A stretch of DNA of 64,000 nucleotides from Mesorhizobium amorphae (GTDB lineage Bacteria; Pseudomonadota; Alphaproteobacteria; Rhizobiales; Rhizobiaceae). The stretch is taken from contig NZ_JHQS01000011.1 in assembly GCF_014843845.1 (NCBI RefSeq), positions 1 to 64,000 on the forward strand, in the 5' to 3' direction. This document shows, one piece after another, positions 1 through 8,921 of the stretch. A program made the position numbers and the translations under genes. Below the pieces are notes generated by a model. The model made no database searches. It was given only the letters and a program-made list of their open reading frames with translations, and had not been told where the DNA came from. Positions within the stretch are counted from its first letter, which is position 1. Each line of letters begins with the position of its first letter.

Positions 1-786
1 TCGGCGGCGCCGACATGCCGGTCGTCGTGTCGATGCTGAACTCCTATTCCGGCTGGGCGGCGGCGGCTCTCGGTTTCACGCTCGGCAACCTGGCGCTGAT
101 CATCACCGGCGCGCTGGTCGGCTCGTCCGGTGCGATCCTGTCCTACATCATGTGCAAGGGCATGAACCGCTCGTTCATCTCGGTCATCCTCGGCGGCTTC
201 GGCGGCGAGACGGCAGCAGCGGCGAACGGCGGCGGCTACCGATGACGGCATCGAGCGCACGGTCAAGCAGGGATCGGCAGACGATGCCGCCTATCTGATG
301 ATGAACGCGCAAAAGGTCATCATCGTGCCCGGCTACGGCATGGCGGTCGCCCAGGCGCAGCATGCGTTGCGCGAAATGGCCGACAAGCTCAAGGCCAATG
401 GCGTCGACGTCAAATACGCGATCCATCCCGTGGCCGGCCGCATGCCCGGTCACATGAACGTGCTCTTGGCCGAGGCCAACGTGCCCTACGACGAAGTGTT
501 CGAGCTCGAGGATATCAACTCCGAATTCGCGCAGGCCGATGTCGCCTATGTCATCGGCGCCAACGACGTCACCAACCCATCGGCGAGAGACGACAAGGCC
601 TCGCCGATCTACGGCATGCCGATCCTCGACGTCGACAAGGCCCGCACCTGCCTGTTCGTCAAGCGCTCGCTCGGCTCCGGCTATGCCGGCATCGACAACA
701 CGCTGTTCTACAAGGACGGCACCATGATGCTGCTCGGCGACGCTAAGAAAATGACGGAAGAGATCGTCAAGGCCATGGATCACTGA
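1..786 (+). pseudogene. pntB: NAD(P) transhydrogenase subunit beta, 3' part, frameshifted
   Basis: This is the C-terminal part of the proton-pumping transhydrogenase beta subunit, an inner-membrane protein that moves hydride between NADH and NADP+. The gene starts before the window. The last membrane helices are read in the frame that stops at 243-245. The NADP-binding domain III ([28 protein letters not shown]) is read in another frame down to the TGA at 784-786, and that frame is open upstream into the same linker ([10 protein letters not shown] at 241-270). Removing one base around 228-240, in a GGC-rich linker, would join the two parts. An ATG at 298 could make domain III alone, but that would be unusual. 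Either the gene is broken or the assembly has a one-base error. The family assignment itself is secure. Confidence 0.85.
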
Positions 787-815
787 TCCGTCGGCCGCTT
801 CCTCAAGAACGCAGC

Positions 816-844
816 AAAAAGCCCGGCCTCGCGCCGGGCTTTTT
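816..844. terminator. Bidirectional rho-independent terminator
   Basis: A seven-base GCCCGGC/GCCGGGC stem with a five-base loop is flanked by five A on the left and five T on the right, so it can work on both strands. It lies between the convergent ends of pntB and the marR-like gene. Confidence 0.85.
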
Positions 845-874
845 CTGTAGGCCGTCAAGCGGGCCGGAATTCCT

Positions 875-1354
875 TCACGCCAGCTTGGCCAGCAGCCGCA
901 TGAAGGTGGCCGCTTCCTTGGCCGACAGCGGCGCCAGCGTCTCCTCGGTGATGCCACGCGCGAGCGGGATCAAGCGCTCGATCGCATCGCGGCCTTCGGC
1001 GGTCAGATTGACCAGCAGGCGCCGTTTGTCGACCTCGTGCTTGGAAAGCTCAACCAGGCCGCGCGCCTTCAGCCGGTCGATGACGCCTTTCACGGTTGCC
1101 GCATCCATGGCGATCAGCGTGCCGAGCTGGTTCTGCGAGGTCTCGCCGACATCGTGCAGCTTGGCCAGCGCGGCGAACTGCGGCGGCGTCAGATCGGCGA
1201 TATGGGCGGCGAAGATCGCAACATGGCGCTGATGTGCCTTGCGCAGGATGAAGCCGACCTGCTCCTGCAGATGGTAGTCGTTGTCCTCGGGCTCCTCGGC
1301 CTCGACCAGCTTGAGCCTGACTTCCTCGCCGGCGCTCACCGCAGCCCATCCCAT
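875..1354 (-). CDS. MarR-family transcriptional regulator
   Basis: A protein of about 159 residues with the MarR winged-helix layout: the helix-turn-helix region is near residues 70-95 (TSQNQLGTLIAMDAATVKGV) and the wing carries KRRLLVNLTAEG. It is the last gene of the minus-strand catabolic operon. The ATG at 1354 overlaps the preceding gene by 19 bases. An in-frame GTG at 1339 would give a GTGA overlap and could be the true start. MarR proteins usually repress and are released by an aromatic ligand; NicR of Pseudomonas putida, a MarR protein, controls nicotinate genes. The inference is that this protein senses nicotinate or 6-hydroxynicotinate and controls the operon, perhaps through the site near 8112. 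Confidence 0.85.
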   Translation of the reverse strand: MGWAAVSAGEEVRLKLVEAEEPEDNDYHLQEQVGFILRKAHQRHVAIFAAHIADLTPPQFAALAKLHDVGETSQNQLGTLIAMDAATVKGVIDRLKARGLVELSKHEVDKRRLLVNLTAEGRDAIERLIPLARGITEETLAPLSAKEAATFMRLLAKLA

Positions 1355-1920
1355 GCCTTGATGTCCTTGGCCGCCAGACCGCCCATGCGATCGTGGATGC
1401 GCGGGCCGCAGGTCATGGCGAGACAGAACAGGATCTCATCGGGACGCGGCCCGTCGCTGACACCAACTTCCATGGCGTCGAAATGGCTGCGCACATAGGC
1501 GGCGTTGATGTGGCCGAGCGGCACGTCGAGCTTCGCGCCGAAGGCGCCGACCTTCTTTGCCGACGGCACGATCGCCTTGGCGTCGCCGAGCCGCTCGCGC
1601 ATGGCGTAGCCGCCCGGTACGTGCCAGAGAGCACCATGCTCGAGTTCACCGGCGGAGCCGACGATGGCGCCCTTGCCGTAGCCATCGATCTGCTTCACGT
1701 CGCCGCCAAGTGCTGCGATCAGCCGGTCGGCGAGCATCAGCCCGAGCGGCTTGAGATCGTCCATGGCGCTCTGCAGATCCTCGACATAGCGGCCGGCAAA
1801 GGGGTTCTTCACCAGCGCCAGGGCCGCGGCGCGGCGGCGCGGCTCTTTCGCCGCCGGTCCGCCGTCATGAAAGATTTCCTCGGTCAGAACCGCGATCTTG
1901 CGGATCGGAAACTCAGGCAT
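1336..1920 (-). CDS. PF06684 (DUF1185, 'amino acid synthesis') family protein
   Basis: A soluble protein of 194 residues starting MPEFPIRKIAVL. I place it in the PF06684 family, whose name implies amino acid synthesis but whose reaction is not established. Conserved-looking parts are KNPFAGRYVEDL near residue 38 and GYGKGAIVGSAGELEHGALWHVPGG in the middle. The ATG at 1920 is preferred over upstream codons because a GGAAGGAAG ribosome site lies just before it. The start overlaps the end of the UPF0280 gene by eight bases, so the two are probably translationally coupled. Given its position after a 6-hydroxynicotinate reductase-like gene, a role in hydrolysing or rearranging the reduced ring is a reasonable guess, not something the sequence shows. 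Confidence 0.75.
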   Translation of the reverse strand: MPEFPIRKIAVLTEEIFHDGGPAAKEPRRRAAALALVKNPFAGRYVEDLQSAMDDLKPLGLMLADRLIAALGGDVKQIDGYGKGAIVGSAGELEHGALWHVPGGYAMRERLGDAKAIVPSAKKVGAFGAKLDVPLGHINAAYVRSHFDAMEVGVSDGPRPDEILFCLAMTCGPRIHDRMGGLAAKDIKAWDGLR

Positions 1921-2794
1921 GGGCAACTTCCTTCCCTGGGATTTTCGTGGGCGCTGTAAGCGCCATGGAACCACTGATGCGGGTTTGACCGGCAAGGAAA
2001 ATCGCCGAAGCTGATATCAGGCCATTTCGGCGAAAATCATCGGCGACAGCGAGCCCGCTGTCCAGTGCAGTGGCGATTTCTACCGGTGAAAGCGGGCCGA
2101 CCGCCGTCGTCACCAGGCGGTCGCCCAGGTCGCTGTCGGGCGCCAGGTCGCGCGCAGGCTCGCGCTTGATGGCGGGGTGATCGGGTAGATCGACGGCGTT
2201 GGCAATCAGCGTCGCGGCGGCATCGGCCTCGGCGCCGGTTCTCGCCAGCACGGTGACGGCATCGGCGATGCCCAGCGAAAAGGAGCGGCCACGCCATCCG
2301 CTGGTGGCGACACCGCGTACCGCGTCTCCCGCGCGAATGACGATCCGGTCCTGCAGCCCATGCACCGTGCCGGCAATGGCGAGGGTCATCGACTGGCCGG
2401 TGCCGAGGTGGATGGCGCTGTCGCCGCCATTGTTGACATAGGCGCGGTCGAGCTTTCGGCCGGCTAGCAGCGCGGCCAGCATTTCGTCGGCTACCGAGCC
2501 GGCGACGGCGGCCATCGGCGTGATGAAGTTTTTTGCCAGCGGCGCGACTGCTGCTTCCATCCGACGCGCCACCGGTCCGGCAAATAGGCGTGGCTTTGTC
2601 GAGGCCGGACGGCGCAATTCTGCAAGCTCTTCCACCAGTTCGGTCAGGACGGTCTGGAATCGCGCTACCGCCTGACCATAGGCGGCCTGGCATTCTTCGG
2701 CAGGGCCAAATACCCCAATGATCAGGTCGATCGGCCCATGATTGAGATGAAGCCGCCTGCCGTCGTCGAGCCAATACGCCTGCGGGCCGTTCAT
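1913..2794 (-). CDS. UPF0280 family protein
   Basis: A protein of 293 residues with the UPF0280 pattern, distantly ApbE-like: FITPMAAVAGSVAD near residue 90, YVNNGGDSAIHL near 118, and the SGWRGRSFSLGIADAVTVLA segment near 165. No signal peptide or membrane helix is evident. The start codon overlaps the stop of the upstream reductase gene as TGATG, and the stop overlaps the next start, so it is an integral member of this operon. The biochemical function of UPF0280 is not established. Position next to a nicotinate hydroxylase and ring reductase suggests either a catabolic step or cofactor maturation for the flavoprotein. The family call is firmer than any function. Confidence 0.75.
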   Translation of the reverse strand: MNGPQAYWLDDGRRLHLNHGPIDLIIGVFGPAEECQAAYGQAVARFQTVLTELVEELAELRRPASTKPRLFAGPVARRMEAAVAPLAKNFITPMAAVAGSVADEMLAALLAGRKLDRAYVNNGGDSAIHLGTGQSMTLAIAGTVHGLQDRIVIRAGDAVRGVATSGWRGRSFSLGIADAVTVLARTGAEADAAATLIANAVDLPDHPAIKREPARDLAPDSDLGDRLVTTAVGPLSPVEIATALDSGLAVADDFRRNGLISASAIFLAGQTRISGSMALTAPTKIPGKEVAHA

Positions 2795-4332
2795 CAGCCG
2801 GCCCCGTTCGCCGCGCGCCGCAATTGCGCCAGCGGCGGCCAGGGATTGCTTACCGGCGCGCCGGTGCCGCGACGCGGATTGAGGTATTCTCCGCCCTTGG
2901 CAAGGATGTCCTCGACGCTCCGGATCTCGGCCTCATAGCCGCCCAGCCTGACATAGTCGTCGCGGCGCAGCGTGAACTCGATCGGCGCCACCAGCGCCGG
3001 GGTCGGCACATAGCCGAAGGCACCTTCCGGCACGCGGGTGACATCGACCATCAGCGTGATGCCGCCGCCCGGCCAGACATAGACCGGCGCGCCGCCGACT
3101 GTGACGTAGGTCTTCAGGCCCTGTACCGAGCGGGTGAGGTTGACCGGGTTCTCGGTGACGCCGGCGCGCAGCGAGCCGCCTGCACCGCCGATGAAGAGCA
3201 CGGTGCACAAAGCCGGCTCGCAATTCTCCTCGATCAGACCGACCGACTTCTGCAGCCGTTCCGGGAACGGCTTTTCGACCGGTTTCAGATCGTCGTCGAG
3301 CTCGTAATAGGCGAACTGCTCGCCGGTGGTCGATACCATCAGCAGCGACAGGCCGGGACGCGCGCCCTTCTTGACGTTCCACTCGCCAAGGATCGACAGC
3401 GGGTCGGAAATGCTGGTGCCGCCCCAGCCGAGACCAGGCTCCGATACCTTGAAATAGCGGCCAGGCGTCGAGCGGCGGCCGATGATCTTTATGCCGGTAT
3501 CCTGCCAGCCCAGCACCTTGCCGGCCTGATGCTCGGAGACGACGCCGGTGATATGGTCGTCGACCACCACCACCTCGTCGACCAGGCCGCGCCACTGGGT
3601 GGCGAACATGCCGATGGTGGCCGAGCCGCAGCCGACGCGCATGCGGTGCTCGACCTTGCCGTCGATGACGGGCGGCTTGCCGGCTTCGACGATAACCATC
3701 GCCCCGCCGTCGATGGTGAGCTCGACCGGGCTGCGGTTGCAGAGGTTGAGCATTGCATCGCAAGTGGCGCGCCCTTCCGCCTTGGAGCCGCCGGTCAGGT
3801 GATGCACGCCGCCCAGCGACAGCATCTGCGAGCCGTATTCGCCCGTCGTGACATGGCCGATCGCCTCGCCTTCGGTGCGCACAGTCGCCGTTTCGGGACC
3901 GATATGGCGGTCGGTGTCGATCTTCACCTTGACGCCGCAGTAGGAGAAGATGCCCTCCGTCACCACGGTGACGAGATCGACGCCCTCGACCTCCTGGCTG
4001 ACAATGAACGGGGCCGGCTTGTAGTCGGGATAGGTGGTGCCGGCACCGATCGCGGTGACGAAGCGGCGACCGGTGTTGACCAGTTCACCGTTCCACGCCT
4101 CGCCCTCGGCAACGAAAGGCACGACCGCGCCGCCGGTTTCGGCCGCGTGGTCGAGGATGGTCAACGGATCCATACGCACGATGCGGCCGCCGACATTGCC
4201 GTAGCGGTCGCAGGCGCCGGTGCGACCGTCGGCGATGTAGCACATGACCGGGCAGGCATCGCAGCGGATCTTTTCCGCCACCTGTTTCTCGCCGGGGTCA
4301 TGGGTTTCGAAACGTTCGGCCAGCTCGCTCAT
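2794..4332 (-). CDS. 6-hydroxynicotinate reductase-like iron-sulfur protein
   Basis: A protein of 512 residues resembling 6-hydroxynicotinate reductase, which reduces 6-hydroxynicotinate to the tetrahydro-oxo compound in the reductive nicotinate route known from Eubacterium barkeri and Azorhizobium caulinodans. An N-terminal cysteine cluster (CDACPVMCY near residue 24 and GACDRYG near 39) could bind an FeS centre. Glycine-rich stretches follow ([15 protein letters not shown] near 174, [10 protein letters not shown] near 392). ATGA overlap with the upstream hydroxylase gene and TGATG overlap with the downstream gene show one translation-coupled operon. The substrate is inferred from family and from the adjacent hydroxylase, pncA and pncB. 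Confidence 0.8.
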   Translation of the reverse strand: MSELAERFETHDPGEKQVAEKIRCDACPVMCYIADGRTGACDRYGNVGGRIVRMDPLTILDHAAETGGAVVPFVAEGEAWNGELVNTGRRFVTAIGAGTTYPDYKPAPFIVSQEVEGVDLVTVVTEGIFSYCGVKVKIDTDRHIGPETATVRTEGEAIGHVTTGEYGSQMLSLGGVHHLTGGSKAEGRATCDAMLNLCNRSPVELTIDGGAMVIVEAGKPPVIDGKVEHRMRVGCGSATIGMFATQWRGLVDEVVVVDDHITGVVSEHQAGKVLGWQDTGIKIIGRRSTPGRYFKVSEPGLGWGGTSISDPLSILGEWNVKKGARPGLSLLMVSTTGEQFAYYELDDDLKPVEKPFPERLQKSVGLIEENCEPALCTVLFIGGAGGSLRAGVTENPVNLTRSVQGLKTYVTVGGAPVYVWPGGGITLMVDVTRVPEGAFGYVPTPALVAPIEFTLRRDDYVRLGGYEAEIRSVEDILAKGGEYLNPRRGTGAPVSNPWPPLAQLRRAANGAG

Positions 4333-7160
4333 GGGCGTGCCTCCTTGTCGCGGATCGCCGCACGGATGCGGCTCGGCGTTGCCGGCACCTTGGTGACCAG
4401 CACGCCGATGGCGTGTCTGATGGCGTTGAGGATCGCCGGCGCCGTCGGGATCAGCACATGCTCGCCCAGCCCCTTGGCGCCGAACGGTCCTTCCGGGTCC
4501 GGAACTTCGACGAGAATGGTCTCGATCGGCGGCACGTCGCCGATCGTCGGGATCAGATAGTCGTGCAGATTCTCGGTCCGACCGGGGATGTATTCCTCCA
4601 TCAGCGCCATGCCGATGCCTTGCGCGATGCCGCCCTCGATCTGGCCTTCGACCAGCAACGGATTGATTGCCTTGCCGACATCATGTGCGGCGGTGATCTT
4701 GATCAGCTTCACCGTGCCCAGTTCGAGGTCGACCTCGAGTTCGGCGATCTGCGCGCCATAACCGTAGACGGCGTAAGGCTTGCCCTGGCCCTTGGCGTCG
4801 AGTGGCAGCGTCGGCGGGTCGTAGGTTTCCGAGGCGACGAAGACGAGCCCATCAGCATCAGCAGCCAGTTGGGAAAGATCGATCCGCCGTGTCGCTTCGC
4901 CCTCGCGGATGGTCAGGCTTGCTCCATCCAGCGCAATGGCCGCCTTATACGAAACGTTGGCAAAGCGCAGGATCGCTTCGCGCAAGGCGCGGCCGGCCTT
5001 CTCGGCGGCCTTGCCGGTGACGAAGGTCTGGCGCGAGGCTGATGTTTTGCCGGCATCAGGCGTAATCGCCGTGTCGGCGCTCTTCAGCCGGAATTTTTCG
5101 AGCGGCAGGCCGAGCGCGTCGGCGCAGATCTGGCTGATGACCGTGTTCGATCCCTGTCCGATATCGACAGCGCCCTGATGCAGCACGATTTCGCCTTGGG
5201 ACGACATGCCGACCTTGATCGTCGACGGATTGGGCAGCGAGGTGTTGCCGCAGCCATACCAGCAGGACGCGACGCCGATGCCGCGCCTTTTTGTGCTGCT
5301 GCCGGCGTTGGACAGCTCCGTGTCGGCCAGGGCGCGCGTCCAATGCGGCCGCAGCGCCTCGAGACACTCGGCAATGCCGACGCCGGAGTCCAATTTTTGT
5401 CCAGTAACCGTTTCGGATCCGTTCCGAAGACAGTTCTTCAAGCGAAAATCGAGTCTGTCGATCCCCAGCTTGCCGGCCAGCTCGTCGTAGAGCGTCTCCT
5501 GCATGATCGTCGCCTGCGGCACACCAAAGCCGCGGAAGGCGCCTGAGATAGGCCCATTGGTGTGGATGGCGCGGCCTTCGGCTCGATAGTTCGGCGTGAC
5601 ATAGGGGCCGGAGGCATGCACCGGGACGCGATTGGCGACGGTCGGGCCCCAGCTGGCATAGGCGCCGGTGTTGAAATCGCCAGCAAAGACCATGCCGGTG
5701 ACATGGCCTTCGGCATCGGCGCCGATGGTCGCCTGCATCTCGGCCGGATGGCGCTTGGTGGTCGAGATCATCGATTCGTTGCGCGTATAGGCAAGTGCTG
5801 CCGGCCGTCCCGTCTTCATCGCCACCAGGCCGATGAGAGGCTGCAGCGAGACATCGAGCTTTGAGCCAAAGCCGCCGCCGGTGGCGGTCGGCACGATACG
5901 TACCTTGTCGACGGCGAGACCCAGCACCTTTGCCGTGTCGTCGCGGTCCATGTAGGGCGCCTGCGTGCAGGCGACGATGACCAGCGTGTCGCCATCCATG
6001 TATGCATAGCCGGCTTCCGGCTCGATATAGGCGTGCTCGACGTAGGAGGTGTCGATGGCGCCCGACACGGTGACGACGGCGCCGGAGAGCGCCGCGTCCG
6101 GGTCGCCGCGTTCGACAAAGCCGGAGGTGAGCAGGTTCGCCGGCCGGTGCTGGTGGATCAGTTCGGCGCCACCGGCCTGTGCTTCAAATGGCTGCAGCAC
6201 ATGCGGCAGTTCGGTCCATTCGATTGGGAAATCCGACAAGTCGAGATCAAGGATTGCCTCACGTTCGCCGGCGACCAATGCCACCGCCTCGCCGCGAAAG
6301 CGCGAAAAACCTTCAGCGAGAGCCGGCTGGTCAGCGAAGGGGCCGATGACGCCGAAGCAGTTTTTTCCGGGGATATCGGCCGCGGTGAAGACGCCGGCAA
6401 CGCCGGGACGGGCCCTCGCCCAGGAATCCAGGTCGCCGAAAGTGAACCGGGCGTGATGGTGCGGCGAGCGAACCACCAGCACTGCCAGCGCATCGGCCGG
6501 GAAGGAATCGCCGCCGAATTTTTCGCCGCCGGTGACTTTGGGCAAGCCATCGAGGCGAACCGGCGATGCGCCAACAGCAGAACCGGATTGCGGCATGCGG
6601 TGGTCGAGGCTTTCAACGTGGCGCGAGGCATCCATCACCGCCGCGATGATTTTTCGGTAGCCGGTGCAGCGGCAGAGCACGCCTCCCAACGCATCCTGTG
6701 TTTCCACCTCGGTCGGATTCGGCCTCCGATCCAGAAGCGCGGTTGCCGCGACCAGCAGGCCGGGCGTGCAGATGCCGCATTGCGCCGCGCCATGATCGAG
6801 GAACGAGGCCTGCAGCGCCGACAGTTTTCCGTTGGCCAGGCCTTCGACCGTGACTATCGCCGCGCCGGCTGCCGACGCCGCCGGCATCAGGCAGGCGCAG
6901 ACCGGTTCGCCGTCGACCAGCACCGTGCAGGCACCGCAATCGCCGGCGTCGCAACCGACCTTGGTGCCGGTCAGCCGCAAATCGTCGCGCAGCACCGAAG
7001 AGAGACGGCGCACTGGTGGCACAAAGACGCTGACGGCGGCGCCGTTGACCTCGAAGTCGATGTTGGCGCGCCCCATCCCGGGCTGAGCCTGGCTCATGCC
7101 AGGCTGAGCCTCGCTCATGCCAGGCTGAGCTTTATTCATGTTGGGCTGAGCTTTGCTCAT
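4329..7160 (-). CDS. Fused 2Fe-2S / molybdopterin hydroxylase (xanthine dehydrogenase family)
   Basis: A 943-residue protein joining two subunits that are often separate. Residues 33-190 form the 2Fe-2S part, with plant-type cysteines at 70, 75, 78 and 88 and the second cluster at 128, 131, 163 and 165 (CGICTPG, CRCTGY). The rest is the molybdopterin-binding large subunit, with [25 protein letters not shown] and, near the end, GAKGLGE carrying the expected catalytic glutamate. Such enzymes hydroxylate N-heterocycles with water; the neighbouring reductase suggests nicotinate to 6-hydroxynicotinate. The FAD subunit is encoded just upstream with ATGA overlap. The first 28 residues are four seven-residue repeats, each starting with ATG, so the true start could be 7160 or any repeat down to 7076. 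Confidence 0.85.
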   Translation of the reverse strand: MSKAQPNMNKAQPGMSEAQPGMSQAQPGMGRANIDFEVNGAAVSVFVPPVRRLSSVLRDDLRLTGTKVGCDAGDCGACTVLVDGEPVCACLMPAASAAGAAIVTVEGLANGKLSALQASFLDHGAAQCGICTPGLLVAATALLDRRPNPTEVETQDALGGVLCRCTGYRKIIAAVMDASRHVESLDHRMPQSGSAVGASPVRLDGLPKVTGGEKFGGDSFPADALAVLVVRSPHHHARFTFGDLDSWARARPGVAGVFTAADIPGKNCFGVIGPFADQPALAEGFSRFRGEAVALVAGEREAILDLDLSDFPIEWTELPHVLQPFEAQAGGAELIHQHRPANLLTSGFVERGDPDAALSGAVVTVSGAIDTSYVEHAYIEPEAGYAYMDGDTLVIVACTQAPYMDRDDTAKVLGLAVDKVRIVPTATGGGFGSKLDVSLQPLIGLVAMKTGRPAALAYTRNESMISTTKRHPAEMQATIGADAEGHVTGMVFAGDFNTGAYASWGPTVANRVPVHASGPYVTPNYRAEGRAIHTNGPISGAFRGFGVPQATIMQETLYDELAGKLGIDRLDFRLKNCLRNGSETVTGQKLDSGVGIAECLEALRPHWTRALADTELSNAGSSTKRRGIGVASCWYGCGNTSLPNPSTIKVGMSSQGEIVLHQGAVDIGQGSNTVISQICADALGLPLEKFRLKSADTAITPDAGKTSASRQTFVTGKAAEKAGRALREAILRFANVSYKAAIALDGASLTIREGEATRRIDLSQLAADADGLVFVASETYDPPTLPLDAKGQGKPYAVYGYGAQIAELEVDLELGTVKLIKITAAHDVGKAINPLLVEGQIEGGIAQGIGMALMEEYIPGRTENLHDYLIPTIGDVPPIETILVEVPDPEGPFGAKGLGEHVLIPTAPAILNAIRHAIGVLVTKVPATPSRIRAAIRDKEARP
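7077..7160 (-). repeat. Four tandem 21-bp repeats encoding M-S-x-A-Q-P-G
   Basis: Four imperfect 21-base units run from 7160 down to 7077 at the 5' end of the hydroxylase gene. They encode [21 protein letters not shown] and MSQAQPG. Each unit begins with an in-frame ATG, and a fifth ATG follows at 7076. The conserved FeS domain begins only after the repeats. Confidence 0.95.
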
Positions 7161-8017
7161 GCCGCCACCTTGCCGCCGGCTGAATGGTCGATGGCGCCAA
7201 GCACGGCGCGGGCGACGATCTCGCGCGCCGCATCCTGCCGATATTCGGCGCTACCGCGGACATCACCGATCGGTGAAAGCTCGTCCATTGGAGCGGACTG
7301 CACCGCGGCCGCGAGGGCATGGTTCGCGGGCTGGGCACGCAAGGCGGCTTCGACGCCGGTCAGACGTTTGGCGACCGCCGAGCAGGAACCGACGGCGATG
7401 GCGGCTTCGCTGACGATGCCATTCTCGACAACGAGGCGCGCCGCCGCCATGGCTATGGAAATGACGAGATAGCGCCTCGCGCCAAGCTTTACGAAGGTGG
7501 AAGTGCCGGTAGCAGCGGGTTTCGGGATGCGAATGGCGGTGACCATCTCGCCCGGCAGCAAGACCGTGCGACGATTGCCGAGGATGAATTCCTGCAGGGG
7601 CAAATGACGTGTCGCTTGTGCCGAGCGCAGTTCGACCTCGGCATCGAGCACCAGCAATCCCGGCACGCCGTCGGCGGCCGGCGAGGCGTTGCAAAGATTA
7701 CCGGCAATGGAGGCGACGTTCTGGATCTGCACGGAGCCGACTTCACACGCGGCCTGCTTCAAGGCATCGAAGGCGGCCGGCAGGGGATATCGGATAAGAT
7801 CGGTCCAGGTGGTGCGCGCGCCGACCAGCCAGTGGTTGTCGGTCTCGGCAATGCCGCGCAACGCGGCCAGACCGTTAATGTCGAGGACATTGTCGCGAAA
7901 AGGTTTGCTGCCTTGCGCCGGATAGAAGTCCGTGCCGCCGGCAAGAATGCGCCAGCGATCCTCGCCAAGCAAAGCGAGCGCCTCGTCGACCGTGGTGGGT
8001 TTCGCGTAACGAATCAC
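7157..8017 (-). CDS. FAD-binding subunit of the molybdenum hydroxylase
   Basis: A 286-residue protein of the xanthine dehydrogenase/CO dehydrogenase medium-subunit family. The FAD-binding motifs [11 protein letters not shown] (near residue 27) and TIAGNL-like [14 protein letters not shown] (near 103) are visible, and the C-terminal domain of the family follows. It would pass electrons from the 2Fe-2S clusters of the next gene to an acceptor. It is the first gene of the catabolic operon; the region upstream is shared with the divergent pncA. The stop codon overlaps the first ATG of the hydroxylase gene (ATGA). Confidence 0.88.
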   Translation of the reverse strand: MIRYAKPTTVDEALALLGEDRWRILAGGTDFYPAQGSKPFRDNVLDINGLAALRGIAETDNHWLVGARTTWTDLIRYPLPAAFDALKQAACEVGSVQIQNVASIAGNLCNASPAADGVPGLLVLDAEVELRSAQATRHLPLQEFILGNRRTVLLPGEMVTAIRIPKPAATGTSTFVKLGARRYLVISIAMAAARLVVENGIVSEAAIAVGSCSAVAKRLTGVEAALRAQPANHALAAAVQSAPMDELSPIGDVRGSAEYRQDAAREIVARAVLGAIDHSAGGKVAA

Positions 8018-8111
8018 GCCCTACCTTCCAAAACAAAGGGACCTTCCCAGAAAAGGGCCGCCTCGAAGGGGCCTCCCGACGGATCCTGCCGGCGTCCGGA
8101 CCGGTCAAATT

Positions 8112-8127
8112 CATTCGTATGCAAATG
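8112..8127. promoter_or_regulatory. Imperfect palindrome in divergent promoter region
   Basis: CATTCGTATGCAAATG is a 16-base imperfect palindrome (six of eight positions match between arms) in the 286-base space between the FAD-subunit gene and pncA. Its size and position fit a MarR dimer site, but no second copy was found and the call is speculative. Confidence 0.35.
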
Positions 8128-8303
8128 ATATCAAGCCGACAGGAATTGTCAAAGCCAGAGTTTGCACCGCTGCCCGCGTCGTGCGGGCCGGCACGCAATT
8201 GTTATGGCGCTGGAGGTTGACGCCGCCAGCCATCTGGTCAAGTTTCTGCGTCCGGTCGCGTCGGCGATGGAGCCTGAGCCGAGACAGAGAAGAAGGAGGC
8301 CCC

Positions 8304-8918
8304 ATGGCCGACGAAGCGCTTGTTGTCATCGACCTGCAAAACGACTTCTGTCCGGGCGGCGCGCTGGCGGTCAACGGCGGCGACGAGATCGTGCCTTTAG
8401 TCAACGATCTGATCCGGCGAACCGAGCATGTCGTGCTGACGCAGGACTGGCACCCCGCCGGCCATTCGAGCTTTGCCTCCAGCCATCCGGGCTCGCAGCC
8501 CTTCACGATGATCGATATGCCCTATGGGCCACAGACATTGTGGCCGGACCATTGCATCCAGGGCAGCCTAGGGTCCGATTTCCACTCGGGACTGGCCTGG
8601 ACGAAGGCCGAGTTGGTGATCCGCAAGGGGTACCGCCCGGCGATCGACAGCTATTCCGCCTTCTTTGAGAACGACCATGAGACACCGACGGGCCTCGCCG
8701 GCTATCTGCGAGAGCGCTGCATCGACACCGTGACCCTGGTGGGCCTGGCGACCGACTTCTGCGTCGCCTTTTCAGCGCTCGATGCGGTCAAGCAAGGGTT
8801 CAAGACGACGGTCCGGCTCGACGCCTGCCGCGGCATCGACCTCAACGGCTCCGTCGAGGCGATGCTGAAGCGGATGCGCGAAGCCGGCGTGATGCTCGAA
8901 GACCAGGCCTCGGACTAG
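8304..8918 (+). CDS. pncA: Nicotinamidase (PncA)
   Basis: A cytoplasmic hydrolase of 204 residues in the isochorismatase fold that converts nicotinamide to nicotinate and ammonia. Visible motifs are VVIDLQNDFCPGGAL with the catalytic Asp near residue 8-10, the metal-site DWHPAGHSSFA, HCIQGS, the lysine in VIRKGY, and LATDFCVAFSALDA with the catalytic cysteine. The ATG at 8304 follows an AAGGAGG site at 8293-8299, so longer upstream starts are rejected. The product nicotinate can be salvaged by PncB (17002-18306) or degraded by the divergent operon. The antiporter gene begins three bases after its stop, so the two share a transcript. Confidence 0.93.
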   Translation: MADEALVVIDLQNDFCPGGALAVNGGDEIVPLVNDLIRRTEHVVLTQDWHPAGHSSFASSHPGSQPFTMIDMPYGPQTLWPDHCIQGSLGSDFHSGLAWTKAELVIRKGYRPAIDSYSAFFENDHETPTGLAGYLRERCIDTVTLVGLATDFCVAFSALDAVKQGFKTTVRLDACRGIDLNGSVEAMLKRMREAGVMLEDQASD

Positions 8919-8921
8919 ACC

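Noticed and set aside
2824..4560. 578-codon open frame on the plus strand
   Set aside because: It is the antisense of the reductase and hydroxylase genes; high GC gives long empty frames, and the product has no domain pattern.
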